64,000 nt of DNA from Pelagicoccus sp. (GCA_028284635.1 JANQRJ010000036.1:1-64000), one strand, 5' to 3'; counted from the stretch's first letter, positions 47,552 through 56,958 are shown. Notes: generated by a model not told the origin, from the sequence alone. Program-made: numbers and translations.

Positions 47552-49246
47552 ATGCCTGAAACCGCAAAGTCCGCACCTCTCATGTCCTTGAAAGGCTGGA
47601 CCTTGCTGCTTCTCGGCTGCCTGATCGTGGCCTTTGGTTGGGTCGTTCCATCCCGTTTCAAGTCCGTGCCTTTCGGTGTAGCGCGGCAGGCAGGCGCTGC
47701 GAGTCAGCAGCTAAGCGATCTAGCCGAGTCCCGTCTGCTTGACGGAAACCTCGGTTCCGCTGCGACCCTCGCCGATTCGGCCCGGGATCTCGGCGAGCAA
47801 AGGGCGATAATGATCGCCGCTCGAGTGGCCATGGAAAAGGAAAGCTCGCCTCAGGTTGCCCGTTGGGGAGCCTGGGATCCTTTTCTGGAGGCCGCCTTGG
47901 CCGACGTCCCGCTCGGTGTCTACTCGGATCAACCCGGCCTGCTAGGCATTCTCATAGCGGAGTCCAGTCGCGTCCCGACGAAAGCCTTGCTCGAAAACTC
48001 TCGCAGCCCTCTGGTGCGCGATCTCCTCGCCTCTGGAGAGCTATCCACCTACCAGCGACTTTTCCCCGTATCCAGTTCCTCGGGACGCCCGCTCGAAATA
48101 ACGCTGCTCGGCCTAGGCTTGCTCGCCCAGGGAGATCATTTTTCCGAGGGGCTTAGGTCCGACCTGCGCAGCGTTCTTGCTCAGGCTATGGCGACGGGCT
48201 CTGCAGGTCCGCTGGAGGACGTTTACCTGGATGTCCTTTCTCTCATGCGGCTCTTCGACTGGGGTCGGATGAAGGAAGTCGTAGGCAAGGTCGACTCGTC
48301 GCGCGACCTGAACCGCCTGCGCTATCTGTTGCACCGCCGCCCCGATGACCAGGCGCTCGTCTTCGCTATGCTGCTGGCCAGCGAGTCTCCAGGCCGTTGG
48401 CTTGACTATCTCTCCGACTACGGCGACCGGGGCTTCGACAGTCTTCGAGCAGCTCTCGCTAGCGGTATCGGCGGTTTTAGACTGATCGTTCGTGAAGGCT
48501 TGCCCTTGGAGCTTGCCGATGCCGACCTAGATGCTAGCGGCTTGGCTCCCCTGCAAGACAAGCTTGCCTCTTTCGCTCTGCGCAACCCCCAGCTGTCATT
48601 GACTATCAAATACAGCGCCTTCTTCGTCGGGTCCTTCCTCGCCTTGCTCGGCGGCAGCCGATTCGGCCGTTTCTACAGAGAGACGATCACCCCTTCTCTA
48701 GCCTTCACTCAGCGCTTTTTCGGCGCGACCGCTTCGGTTATCGTCTTCGCGGTGCTCAGCGAGCCCTATCTTGTCGGCTCCGGCGGGTTCGAAGGCTACT
48801 CCTTTCGTTTTGTTTTGCCCGTCCTTGCTCAAGTCGATGGCGAGCTTCAGATTGTCGAAACCACCCCCACCACTACGTCCATGGAACCAGCAACCCTCTT
48901 ATCAATTGCCTTCTTCTTCTTTCTCCAGGCCCTGGTCTTTCTGATCTGCCTGCTCAAGGTGCGGGAAATCGAACGCCGCGAACTCGATCCCATCGTTAAG
49001 CTCCGCCTGATGGAAAACGAGGAGAACCTCTTCGACAGCGGCCTCTACGTCGGCATCGCCGGCACTTGTATTGCCCTGGTCATGCAGGTCATCGGCATTG
49101 TGGAGGCCAATCTGCTCGCCGCCTATTCGTCCAATCTATTCGGCATACTCTGCGTGGCTATCGTCAAGATCCGCCTCGTACGGCCCTACAAGACAAAGCT
49201 CATCATGGCCAGCGAAGACCGCCTGGCCCAACTCGCCGCCAAGTAG
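47552..49246 (+). CDS. Uncharacterised polytopic membrane protein, possible MotA/ExbB-like channel subunit
   Basis: 564 aa. TM1 at about 15-33, a large soluble domain (about 36-345, helical, Leu/Ala-rich), then TM helices at about 352-372, 391-412 and 447-470. A short charged loop (REIERRELDPIVKLRLMENE) leads to a helical hairpin GLYVGIAGTCIALVMQVIGI (497-516) and LLAAYSSNLFGILCVAIVKI (about 521-541). The hairpin's G-T and A-x-S-x-x-F-G pattern recalls the last two helices of MotA/TolQ/ExbB, but the cytoplasmic loop is far shorter than in those families, so homology is a hypothesis. The next gene starts 33 nt on and has an Asp in its only TM helix. Confidence 0.6.
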   Translation: MPETAKSAPLMSLKGWTLLLLGCLIVAFGWVVPSRFKSVPFGVARQAGAASQQLSDLAESRLLDGNLGSAATLADSARDLGEQRAIMIAARVAMEKESSPQVARWGAWDPFLEAALADVPLGVYSDQPGLLGILIAESSRVPTKALLENSRSPLVRDLLASGELSTYQRLFPVSSSSGRPLEITLLGLGLLAQGDHFSEGLRSDLRSVLAQAMATGSAGPLEDVYLDVLSLMRLFDWGRMKEVVGKVDSSRDLNRLRYLLHRRPDDQALVFAMLLASESPGRWLDYLSDYGDRGFDSLRAALASGIGGFRLIVREGLPLELADADLDASGLAPLQDKLASFALRNPQLSLTIKYSAFFVGSFLALLGGSRFGRFYRETITPSLAFTQRFFGATASVIVFAVLSEPYLVGSGGFEGYSFRFVLPVLAQVDGELQIVETTPTTTSMEPATLLSIAFFFFLQALVFLICLLKVREIERRELDPIVKLRLMENEENLFDSGLYVGIAGTCIALVMQVIGIVEANLLAAYSSNLFGILCVAIVKIRLVRPYKTKLIMASEDRLAQLAAK

Positions 49247-49279
49247 TACCCAAAATTTGGCGACATTCGAAAGAAAGCC

Positions 49280-50740
49280 ATGAACAAGACGCTACTCCTG
49301 ATCCTCTGCGACTTTCTCCTGCTCACCATCCTCTCCATGTGGAAGATGGAAAAGGAAGCCCCTGCAAGCTCGGAGGTCGCAGCCGATGCGGCAGACGATT
49401 CCAGCGTATCTGCCATGGCCATGATGGAACAGGATCTCCTCGACACTCTAAAGTACTCGCTCGAAGAGGAGGCCGGACAAAGTCAGCAGCTCACCGAAGA
49501 CCTGGCGGCCAAGGCAGCTGAATTGGAACGCCAGCAGGCCGAGCTCGAAGCCCGCGAGTCTCGTATCCAAAATCTGGAGGGAAATCTCACCGAAGCCCAG
49601 CTTCGCGAACAGGCTCTCGCTGCCGAGCGGGCCGAACTGCAAAGCCAAGTCCAGGATACCCAGGCCGAAGTGTCCCAGATCAGTGAGCAGCTGGCCGACG
49701 CGGAGGCGAAAGCCCTGCAAGGCCAGGCTCAAAGCCGCCTCCTGCAGGAAGAACTGGACCGCAAGCTCGAAGAGATCGAACGCAAGGAACAGGCTCTCGC
49801 CGAGGCGACTGCCGCTGCGGCCGCTGCCCAACGTCAGGCTCAGGAGCTCGACGTCAAGGTCCGCCTCGTCGAGCAGGAGAAGGAATTTCTCCAGACCTCG
49901 GTTGTCACGCTGGAAAACGCCGTCGTCGCCGAACGGGCCGAACGCGAGCGCCTCCAGGAGCAAGCAGGCGTTTTGGCCCAAGGCGTTAGCGAACTCGCTG
50001 CCAGCTCGCAAGACCTGCGCGAAGAGCTGCGATCCAATTTCGAGATCAACGAAAACCAGCTCTTCAGCGATTTCGAGAACAACCAGATCGCCGCCACCTT
50101 CCAAGCGACCAAATACTCCCGCAACCGTTTTCTGGATACGAATACCAGCTCTGCTACTATCCTCGTTTCCGACGGCACGGACATCTTCGCTCTGCTGCAC
50201 CTCGAGAACAGCCCGATCGGTCTGCGCACGAATCCCGCTACGGTCCGCGATCTCAGTCTCGATCTCCGCCGTCAAGGCGGGAGGCTTGCGGCGTCCGAGA
50301 TGCGTTTTCTGGCCCTCGATCCGCGCATCGTAGCGGTGCCGCTCAGTCCCGAAGAAGCTGCCGGTCTCGGCGGCAAGCCCTATCTCACAGCTCTGGAGCC
50401 CTTCAAGTTTCCTGAGGCCGTGCTCGTCAATCGCGATGGAAACTACTACGGCGAAGTCGATTTCAAGCTCGATGCCGACACACCAGGCTTCGTCAAGATG
50501 CAGTCCAAGTTCTTCAGCGCGCTCTTCGGCGAATTCTCCCCTTCGACTGGAGATCTGGTCTTCTCCAAGACCGGCGAGCTGCTTGGCGTAATGGTCAACA
50601 AGCGCTACTGTGCCTTGGTGAACAGCTTCCTGCCAGCCGCCTCGCTAAAGCTCGGCCCCCAGTTCGACCAAGTAGCCTTGCGTACCACTCTTCGCTCGTT
50701 GAACAACACGCTGGACACCTTCCCCGATCCGTTGAGGTAG
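49280..50740 (+). CDS. N-anchored coiled-coil protein with a degenerate protease-like C-terminal domain
   Basis: 486 aa. One N-terminal TM helix, LLLILCDFLLLTILSMW (about 5-21), carries Asp11, placed like the proton-conducting Asp of MotB/ExbD/TolR. A long coiled coil follows (about 60-260, heptads rich in Glu/Gln/Ala/Leu). The C-terminal beta-rich part (about 280-486) includes STGDLVFSKTGELLGVMVN (about 422-440), which resembles the GDSGGP-x-x-x-x-G-x-x-x-G segment of trypsin-like proteases without the catalytic GDSG, so it would be inactive. With N-in topology, coiled coil and C-domain would be periplasmic. Function unknown. Confidence 0.6.
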   Translation: MNKTLLLILCDFLLLTILSMWKMEKEAPASSEVAADAADDSSVSAMAMMEQDLLDTLKYSLEEEAGQSQQLTEDLAAKAAELERQQAELEARESRIQNLEGNLTEAQLREQALAAERAELQSQVQDTQAEVSQISEQLADAEAKALQGQAQSRLLQEELDRKLEEIERKEQALAEATAAAAAAQRQAQELDVKVRLVEQEKEFLQTSVVTLENAVVAERAERERLQEQAGVLAQGVSELAASSQDLREELRSNFEINENQLFSDFENNQIAATFQATKYSRNRFLDTNTSSATILVSDGTDIFALLHLENSPIGLRTNPATVRDLSLDLRRQGGRLAASEMRFLALDPRIVAVPLSPEEAAGLGGKPYLTALEPFKFPEAVLVNRDGNYYGEVDFKLDADTPGFVKMQSKFFSALFGEFSPSTGDLVFSKTGELLGVMVNKRYCALVNSFLPAASLKLGPQFDQVALRTTLRSLNNTLDTFPDPLR

Positions 50741-50746
50741 CCCATA

Positions 50747-50853
50747 ATCTTCATCTGCTTCTACTTCTTCTTCTCCAAATCCTCCTTTTCTTCTTAGTCC
50801 TAATCTTAATCTCAACTTCGGATGAAGAAGTAGAAGTAGATGAAGAAGAAGAT
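50747..50853. repeat. Imperfect inverted repeat between convergent genes (CTTCTAC words)
   Basis: Pyrimidine-rich CTTCATCTGCTTCTACTTCT near 50749 pairs with AGAAGTAGAAGTAGATGAAG near 50826, about 25 bp with two mismatches. It fills the 129-nt gap between two convergent genes. Like the elements at 12052 and 26477 it may terminate transcription from both sides. Confidence 0.6.
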
Positions 50854-50869
50854 TTCCCTGCGGGAGTCG

Positions 50870-52888
50870 CTACGTATCCAAAATGTCCACTACAGCTATG
50901 ACGCCTACTAGCTTGTCGTTCGCATTCGTGACCAGAGCCTTGCTGGCATTGCTCCGGGTCAGGGTGGTCAGCGCTGCCCGCAGGTCGGCGTCTTCCTTTA
51001 GCGTCGGAAACTGAAGCAAGGGAAGCGTATTGACAGATTGGGTACGATCTAGGTCTGAGGTTAGCATGCGAAGGAAGAGGCTCTCCTTGTGGATTGCTCC
51101 GATCGGCGCTCCGCTCGCATCGGTCACCGGGATATCGCTTCTCGAGCTGGCCTTGAAGCGCTCGACGGCTTCGCCGATCGTTGCGGTGGAGGGCAGGGCG
51201 ACTAGTTCGCCGCTCATCGATTGGCGTACTGGACTGGCGAGCCGTTTTTCCGGCAGGCGTTTGAGCAGCGTTTCGAGTTCGCTGCGGGTGAGATAGGTTC
51301 GAGCGCTTTGCGCCAGGAAGCTGGCGAAGGAGGCGTCGGCCTGTACGATCTGTTCGAATACGGAGCTGCGAATCGTCACGAGCGTGGTCGGCTCCATGGC
51401 GACGGCGTCGAAGAGGTAGCCGGTTTTGTTCAGCAAGGCTCGTTCGCCGAAATGCTGTTGGGCGCCGACGATGCTGATGCGCTGGCCTTCATCGAGCAGC
51501 TCGATAGAGCCGGACTTGACGATGTAGAAGGAGAAGGCTGGATCGCCTTTTTGAAAGAGAGTTTCGCCGGCTTCAAGGTGGGTTTCGCTGATCTCGGTGC
51601 TGTAGCGCGGGTTGAGCAGGTTGATGTCGCGGGGAAAGAATAGCTCGAGCGTCCAGTCGAACATGACGCGCAGCTTTCGTTCGAAGCCAGGCAGCTTCAT
51701 CAGGTAGATCGAACGCCAGAGCCACCAGGCGAAAAGTCCGGAAAAGCGCATTCCCTTTATCTCGGCCACCGCAGTTTGGTGCCCGATGGCGGCGAGCTCT
51801 CCGATGGCCTTGAACGTGAAGGGCTTTGTCGTCTTTCGAGCAATGCTTCGAGCGATGTTGCGGCCCATGAGCTCTCCCTGCCGAAGCGCGAATTGGGCAG
51901 TGGGCGGGCTGGTTGAGCCATCGCTCTGCGGCACCGCCGCGCAGTCTCCAGCCGACCAGAGCCAGGGCTTGCCCTCGATTGAACAGTCGGGCTGCACTTT
52001 TAGCCGACCTCGGTCTGTTGGGAGACCGTCTTTGGCCTCCAGCGCTTGGATGATAGGGTGGGGAGCATTGCCTACCGTGCAGATGATAGTGTTCGTTTCG
52101 ATGGCGCTGCCGTCGTCGAGATAGACGCGGTTGCCCGTCACCGCTTTGGCTCGCCGTTTCAGCAGGACCTCCAGCCCGCGCTTCACTAGGTTCGCTTCGG
52201 TGTACTTGCCCAGCGTCTTGTGCAGGGTGGGCAGCAGGTGGTCGCGGCTGTGGACAAGCGTGAAGCGAAAGTCCGCCCAGGCGACGTTCTTGTACTGGCC
52301 ATGGATAGCTTGGGCCAAGTCTATGAGCTGACCGGCCGTTTCCACGCCAGAGTAGCCGCCGCCCACCGTGACGAAGGAAAGCAGGCGTCGCCGCGTTTCC
52401 AGGTCCGGCGCCAGATTCGCCTCTTCGATCCGACTGATGAAGTGGGCCCGGATACGCATCGCATCGCCTACGTTTTGCAGCAGCAGAGCGTGTTCCTGCA
52501 TGCCGGGAATGCGACTCAGATCGATTTTCGCGCCGAGACAGACGGCAAGTTGCGTGAAGCCGATCTCGATAGATCCCACGTGGTCGCCGACTTCGAGAGA
52601 GATCGCCTTGCCCTTTAGATCGACGCCGGTCGCCTTTGCTTTGAAGACCTTGGCGTCGCGGCATAGGCTGCGGATCGGGTTGACCACGTGGCGTGGCGAG
52701 AGAGTTGCTCCCGCCACCTCCGCCAGCATTGGCTGAAAGACCATATGGTTTTCCTCGGCGACGATGGCAACGGAGGCGGTCTTGCCGTGGCGCCTCAACT
52801 CCTTGCCGAGGGCCTTGGTTGCGTAGACTCCAGCAAAACCGCCGCCGAGAACGACGACGTCAAAGTGTTTTGAATACGGTGCTTGCAT
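50870..52888 (-). CDS. NDH-2-like FAD oxidoreductase fused to cNMP-binding and CBS domains
   Basis: 672 aa, much longer than the usual type II NADH dehydrogenase (about 400-450). Residues about 1-420 are NDH-2: FAD site VVVLGGGFAGVYATKAL (11-27), NAD site SFVTVGGGYSGVETAGQL (about 171-188), second FAD motif WSAGDCAAVP (about 305-314). A cyclic-nucleotide-binding domain follows (HLEAGETLFQKGDPAFSFYIVKSGSIELL, FGERALL, about 450-540). A CBS pair occupies the C-terminus (about 570-672). NDH-2 passes electrons from NADH to quinone at the membrane surface. The two ligand-binding domains suggest control by a nucleotide, perhaps cAMP and adenylates. Confidence 0.88.
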   Translation of the reverse strand: MQAPYSKHFDVVVLGGGFAGVYATKALGKELRRHGKTASVAIVAEENHMVFQPMLAEVAGATLSPRHVVNPIRSLCRDAKVFKAKATGVDLKGKAISLEVGDHVGSIEIGFTQLAVCLGAKIDLSRIPGMQEHALLLQNVGDAMRIRAHFISRIEEANLAPDLETRRRLLSFVTVGGGYSGVETAGQLIDLAQAIHGQYKNVAWADFRFTLVHSRDHLLPTLHKTLGKYTEANLVKRGLEVLLKRRAKAVTGNRVYLDDGSAIETNTIICTVGNAPHPIIQALEAKDGLPTDRGRLKVQPDCSIEGKPWLWSAGDCAAVPQSDGSTSPPTAQFALRQGELMGRNIARSIARKTTKPFTFKAIGELAAIGHQTAVAEIKGMRFSGLFAWWLWRSIYLMKLPGFERKLRVMFDWTLELFFPRDINLLNPRYSTEISETHLEAGETLFQKGDPAFSFYIVKSGSIELLDEGQRISIVGAQQHFGERALLNKTGYLFDAVAMEPTTLVTIRSSVFEQIVQADASFASFLAQSARTYLTRSELETLLKRLPEKRLASPVRQSMSGELVALPSTATIGEAVERFKASSRSDIPVTDASGAPIGAIHKESLFLRMLTSDLDRTQSVNTLPLLQFPTLKEDADLRAALTTLTRSNASKALVTNANDKLVGVIAVVDILDT

Positions 52889-52953
52889 GCTGAGCGCAAG
52901 CTAGGCCATGGAGCCTGGTATGCCGAGCGCTATCTTTCCTTGTCGTTTCGCCG

Positions 52954-53016
52954 GTAGCCGAAGTTGGAAGACTTTGGCCGAAGGGATTGAAACCGAAGTC
53001 TTTCGACTTCGGCTAC
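52954..53016. repeat. REP inverted pair (CCGAAGT family)
   Basis: GTAG at 52954 starts a hairpin CCGAAGTT-GGAA-GACTTTGG. The right arm (52993-53016) reads on the other strand as GTAG, CCGAAGTC-GAAA-GACTTCGG. It fills the gap between the NDH-2 gene and the GH28-like gene. Confidence 0.78.
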
Positions 53017-53049
53017 GGGACGCTTGGATTGGGGGCTGATTCGGATGGG

Positions 53050-54438
53050 CTACTTGAAGCGGATGTCTTGGGCAAAGGCGTTGGTTTCGAGGCGGCAGTC
53101 TTCCGAGGAGGAAACAGGCTGGCCGTGGATGCGGAGGTTTTCGAAGGATACGTCTTGGACGATGCGCTTTTCGTCGATGCCGTTGATGTAGGAACGGCGG
53201 TGGGGGCCTCCGACGATTTCGACGCCCTTGAGGCGAACGCCTTCGATGACCCCGGTTTCGCGCAGGTTCTTCATTACGCTGCCGCGGATGACGTCGCCCT
53301 CGGCCACGCGAGAGCCGGGGATGCGGAAGATTTCATTGGTGAAGTGGAAGTTGAAGGGCGGGGCCTCACTGTGCTCGATGCGGATGTTCTCGAAGTCGAT
53401 GTTTCGCACTTCGGTGTCGTCGAGGCAGATGATGGAGAGGGCTCCGGCGACATCGCCGCAGGTGTTGCTGACGTAGAGGAAGTCGCAGTTTTCGAAGCGT
53501 ATGTTTTCGATCGTCTTGGCTCGGGTCTCTGAGCCGATGACGACGCCGTTGTTGTTGTCGCTCCAAAAGACGCAGTTCCGTACCGTGATGTCGCGAATCT
53601 CGGGCCAAGTAGCGGCGTCGCCGTTTTCCCATTGTAGGCCTTTGACGGATACGCAGTCGTCCTTGCAGCGGGCGAATGAGCTTTCTATGAGAACGTCGCG
53701 GGAGCTGCAGGGGTTGTAGCCGTCGGTGGACCAGGGCCGTTCGCTGAGCAGCTTCATATCGCGCATGTGAACGCGGTCGCAGTTGCGGGTGACGGCGGTC
53801 CAACCGAAGGAGTCGAGGACGAGGATGCCTTCGAGTACGACGTCTTGGCAGTCCAGGAAGTCGATGAGGCTGAAGCGTTCGGGGGTGCGGCCGTGAGGAA
53901 AGTTCGACCCGATGAGCGTGCCCTTACCGCAGACGCGGATGTTGCGGGCGTTTTTGGCTTTTATTCCCCCGTAGACGAGAGCTCCGGGCGCCAGGTAGAG
54001 AGTCTCGTCGCTCTGCAATTCGATGAGGTCTTCCTGGTGGATGCCTGGGCCGTAGTAGCGTACGTTCGGGTCGCCTTCCTTAGGGGGTGGAGCTGAGGGC
54101 CGCTCGTTGGCGAAGATGTAGAGGGGGAGCTGAAAGGCGTCGTTCGTCTTAAGGAAGTAGTGCCCTGGCTTGTCGATGGCGAAAGTGACGGTGTTGTCGT
54201 CGAGCGAACTCTGAATGCCTGCCGAGACGGGCGATACGCTGGCGGTATCGATTTTGCGCATCGGGGTGACAGTCAGGGTGACGGGTTTCTCGAAGTCGAA
54301 CGAGATCCAGGCTGCGGCGCCGCCGGCCAGGCCGGGGAAATGCCAGACGAACTGCTCCTCGCCGTCGATGGTGACGGCGTAGTCGGGCGATGGTCTTTCG
54401 TAGATAGAAGAAGGGTGATTCGAGGCGTTTTCGGGCAT
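53050..54438 (-). CDS. GH28-like beta-helix glycoside hydrolase
   Basis: 462 aa. An N-terminal beta-sandwich-like domain of about 110 residues precedes a right-handed parallel beta-helix. The active-site area of GH28 is visible: WSTDGYNPCSSRDV (like N-T-D-G) and CKDDCVSVKG (like D-D-C). These carry the three Asp of polygalacturonase-type inverting hydrolases. No signal peptide is seen, so it may act in the cytoplasm or on short imported oligosaccharides. It lies 79 nt after the AraC gene in the same direction. The true substrate is unknown. Confidence 0.75.
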   Translation of the reverse strand: MPENASNHPSSIYERPSPDYAVTIDGEEQFVWHFPGLAGGAAAWISFDFEKPVTLTVTPMRKIDTASVSPVSAGIQSSLDDNTVTFAIDKPGHYFLKTNDAFQLPLYIFANERPSAPPPKEGDPNVRYYGPGIHQEDLIELQSDETLYLAPGALVYGGIKAKNARNIRVCGKGTLIGSNFPHGRTPERFSLIDFLDCQDVVLEGILVLDSFGWTAVTRNCDRVHMRDMKLLSERPWSTDGYNPCSSRDVLIESSFARCKDDCVSVKGLQWENGDAATWPEIRDITVRNCVFWSDNNNGVVIGSETRAKTIENIRFENCDFLYVSNTCGDVAGALSIICLDDTEVRNIDFENIRIEHSEAPPFNFHFTNEIFRIPGSRVAEGDVIRGSVMKNLRETGVIEGVRLKGVEIVGGPHRRSYINGIDEKRIVQDVSFENLRIHGQPVSSSEDCRLETNAFAQDIRFK

Positions 54439-54517
54439 ACGTAGTGGAGAGGTTTGGAGAAGAGATCCCCGGGATCAAGCGTGATTCCTCTCCTCCACTT
54501 GCAATGCCTACGCAATG

Positions 54518-55342
54518 CTATGCGTGGGCCAACTTCCTCCCCGGCGACTTCCCGTAAAAGCGCTTGTATGCTCGGCTAAAGGAGCTGGCTTCGCTGTATC
54601 CAAGAGACAATGCGACGTTCAGAACTTTCGATCCTTCCGATTTTAAAAGCCGTCGCGCTTCTTCCATCCGCATCGACTCGAATACTTCAAGAGGCGACTG
54701 GATCCTCTCCTGCTTGAAAAGCCGCCGGAGGTGCGTCCCCGACAAGCCGACGCCTGCAGCGACCGAATCGATTGTCGGATAGTCCGCTAGATTTGCCCGA
54801 TACCAGTCGATCGCCTGCCTTACCTTCTCTGCGGCAAACGTTCTGTGTGGCTTGCTCGCTCGCCTCGTCTCGCAATCGATCAGAATCGCTGCCAAGCTAT
54901 ATAGTATGGCATCTGTAGCCATGCGGGTTGCCGCGCGTGGGCGTTTGTAGTGGGAAACCAATTGCGAGACACCTGCCAGGGCGTTCAGCTTTTGCTCCTC
55001 GCTCAGTTCCAGGCAAGCCGGCGAATTTCGCTCGAAGACTTCCAGCAGCTCAGGTTTCCGGATCTCGAAATGCATTACTTCGATAACCGATTCGCCCTCT
55101 GGTTCGTCCGACCAGCCATGGGCTAGATGCGGAGCGAAGCAATAGAGACAGGGCGTCTGCCGCTCTCCAAGCGATCGATATTGTCCCATTTCAAAGGTAG
55201 GCCAACAAGCCCCTTCGGTTACCAATTTGATCTCCCAGAAGTTCCTCGAATAAACGCGAACAGGCCGCTCGCCATAGTTTCTTCGCCCTCCGTTGAGATA
55301 TCTCAACGTGTTGCGAAATCCAGGCATGTTCGGAATTGTCAT
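54518..55342 (-). CDS. AraC-family transcriptional regulator
   Basis: 274 aa. A cupin-like sensor domain at the N-terminus (about 1-120) and two helix-turn-helix motifs at the C-terminus: IDSVAAGVGLSGTHLRRLFK (about 196-215) and ALSLGYSEASSFSRAYKRFY (about 247-266), with PGRK at the end as usual. It is divergent from the oxidoreductase gene (55-nt gap) and precedes the GH28-like gene, so it probably controls both in response to a sugar. Confidence 0.88.
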   Translation of the reverse strand: MTIPNMPGFRNTLRYLNGGRRNYGERPVRVYSRNFWEIKLVTEGACWPTFEMGQYRSLGERQTPCLYCFAPHLAHGWSDEPEGESVIEVMHFEIRKPELLEVFERNSPACLELSEEQKLNALAGVSQLVSHYKRPRAATRMATDAILYSLAAILIDCETRRASKPHRTFAAEKVRQAIDWYRANLADYPTIDSVAAGVGLSGTHLRRLFKQERIQSPLEVFESMRMEEARRLLKSEGSKVLNVALSLGYSEASSFSRAYKRFYGKSPGRKLAHA

Positions 55343-55397
55343 GTTTGTGATCGAAATGGCAATGGCGAATTCCTCGATCGAGCGCTAGACTTCAAGC

Positions 55398-56744
55398 ATG
55401 TCAGACAGACGCAGATTCGCCATTGTGGGGACTGGTACCCGAGCCGTCATGTTTCGCCGCGCCCTGCTCGAAACCTACGCGGACCAATGTTCTCTTGTCG
55501 CCGTATGCGACCTCAACCCCCTCCGCATGAAGTCCTGGGTGGAGGAAACCGGTCGAGACATTCCGCAATATCCGAGCGACCGTTTCGAGAATATGATTCG
55601 AAGCGAGTCGGTCGACGCCGTCATCGTCACGACCATGGACCGGACGCATCACAGATATATCACCCAAGCCATGGAGCTCGGCTGCGATGTCATCACCGAG
55701 AAGCCCCTCACTGTTGACGAGAAAAAATGCCAATCGATTATGGATGCCGTCGAGCGAACCGGCAAAAAGCTTACTGTCGCCTTCAACTACCGCTACGCGC
55801 CTCGAAACTCCAAGATCAAGGAGCTCCTGAAAGACAACCTTATCGGCGACGTGCATTCGGCGCATTTCGAATGGCTGCTCAACACCAAGCATGGAGCCGA
55901 CTATTTTCGCCGCTGGCACCGCGACAAGCGAAACGCCGGAGGCCTCATGGTCCACAAGTCTACTCACCACTTCGACCTCGTGAACTGGTGGCTCGATACC
56001 ACGCCCGAAACGGTATTCGCCATGGGAGACCTGACCTTCTACGGTCGCGAAAACGCCGAAAGGCGAGGCGTGACGGAATTCTACCAGCGGGCCCACGGGA
56101 GCCCTATCGCCGCGAAGGACCCCTTCGCCCTCCATATCAAGGACAACGAGTGGATGAAGAGGATGTTTCTCGACGCCGAATCGGCCGACGGCTATCAGCG
56201 CGACCAATCCGTCTTCGGCCACGGCATCTCGATAGAGGACGACATGTCCGTGATGGTTCGCTACGAAAGCAAGGCCGTCATGACCTACCACCTCACTGCC
56301 TACTCGCCCTGGGAAGGCTACCGCATCGGCTTCAATGGCAGCAAAGGTCGCCTCGAATTCAACGTATCCGAAAAACCATACGTCAGCGCGGACGAAGGCG
56401 ACCACAACTTTTCCGCCAACGTGAAAGGCGCTTCCGAGATCGAAATCAGGGAGCCCGTTTCCATTATCTGGCAGCCTCACTGGGGCAGGGCCCACCAAAT
56501 CGAGATCCCCCAAAGCAACGAGGGCGGTCACGGCGGCGGCGATCGTCGCATGCTCGAAGACATTTTTCTCGGCGCCAAGGAAGATCCCTTGAGGCGTGCC
56601 GCCGGAGCTCGCGAAGGCGCTTTTTCAATCCTAACCGGGATCGCTGCCAACAGATCCATGCAAACCGGCCGACCAGTTTCTATAGAGGACATCGCCCCCA
56701 GACAGTTCAAGGAGGGTGGATCTTCCCAATTCGGATGCGATTAA
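55398..56744 (+). CDS. Gfo/Idh/MocA-family oxidoreductase
   Basis: 448 aa. Rossmann NAD(P) site IVGTGTRAVMFRRALLE near residue 8, VCDLNPLRM after the second strand, and the family lysine motif TEKPLTVDEKKC (about 104-115). The C-terminal alpha/beta domain includes GGLMVHKSTHHFDLVNWWLD with a likely catalytic His. Such enzymes oxidise or deoxygenate sugars and inositols. Position beside sulfatases and a GH28-like enzyme fits catabolism of a marine polysaccharide. The 56745-56958 gap holds no gene. Confidence 0.88.
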   Translation: MSDRRRFAIVGTGTRAVMFRRALLETYADQCSLVAVCDLNPLRMKSWVEETGRDIPQYPSDRFENMIRSESVDAVIVTTMDRTHHRYITQAMELGCDVITEKPLTVDEKKCQSIMDAVERTGKKLTVAFNYRYAPRNSKIKELLKDNLIGDVHSAHFEWLLNTKHGADYFRRWHRDKRNAGGLMVHKSTHHFDLVNWWLDTTPETVFAMGDLTFYGRENAERRGVTEFYQRAHGSPIAAKDPFALHIKDNEWMKRMFLDAESADGYQRDQSVFGHGISIEDDMSVMVRYESKAVMTYHLTAYSPWEGYRIGFNGSKGRLEFNVSEKPYVSADEGDHNFSANVKGASEIEIREPVSIIWQPHWGRAHQIEIPQSNEGGHGGGDRRMLEDIFLGAKEDPLRRAAGAREGAFSILTGIAANRSMQTGRPVSIEDIAPRQFKEGGSSQFGCD

Positions 56745-56958
56745 AAGTGTGTCCTCTGGTGGTCAGAGGTAGGGCCCGATCGCCGAGCGGGCCGCATTGC
56801 AGGATCTTGCAGTGCGGATTCCGCGGTCGGCGCATTGGCGTCAACTTAAGCTTCAATCGCCTCCGGACATGGTTGGATAAGCGCGATTCCCAAAAGCTTG
56901 TCCTCTCGGGAAATGGGTTCGACTTCCGGAGGGCGTTCCACAGGATCGCTCCGCACCT

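Noticed and set aside
51573..52664. 363-codon open frame within the NDH-2 gene
   Set aside because: Out-of-frame shadow of a gene with all its motifs; composition is Arg/Pro/Ser-biased.
55401..56531. 376-codon open frame opposite the Gfo/Idh/MocA gene
   Set aside because: Antisense shadow; no motifs, no start context.
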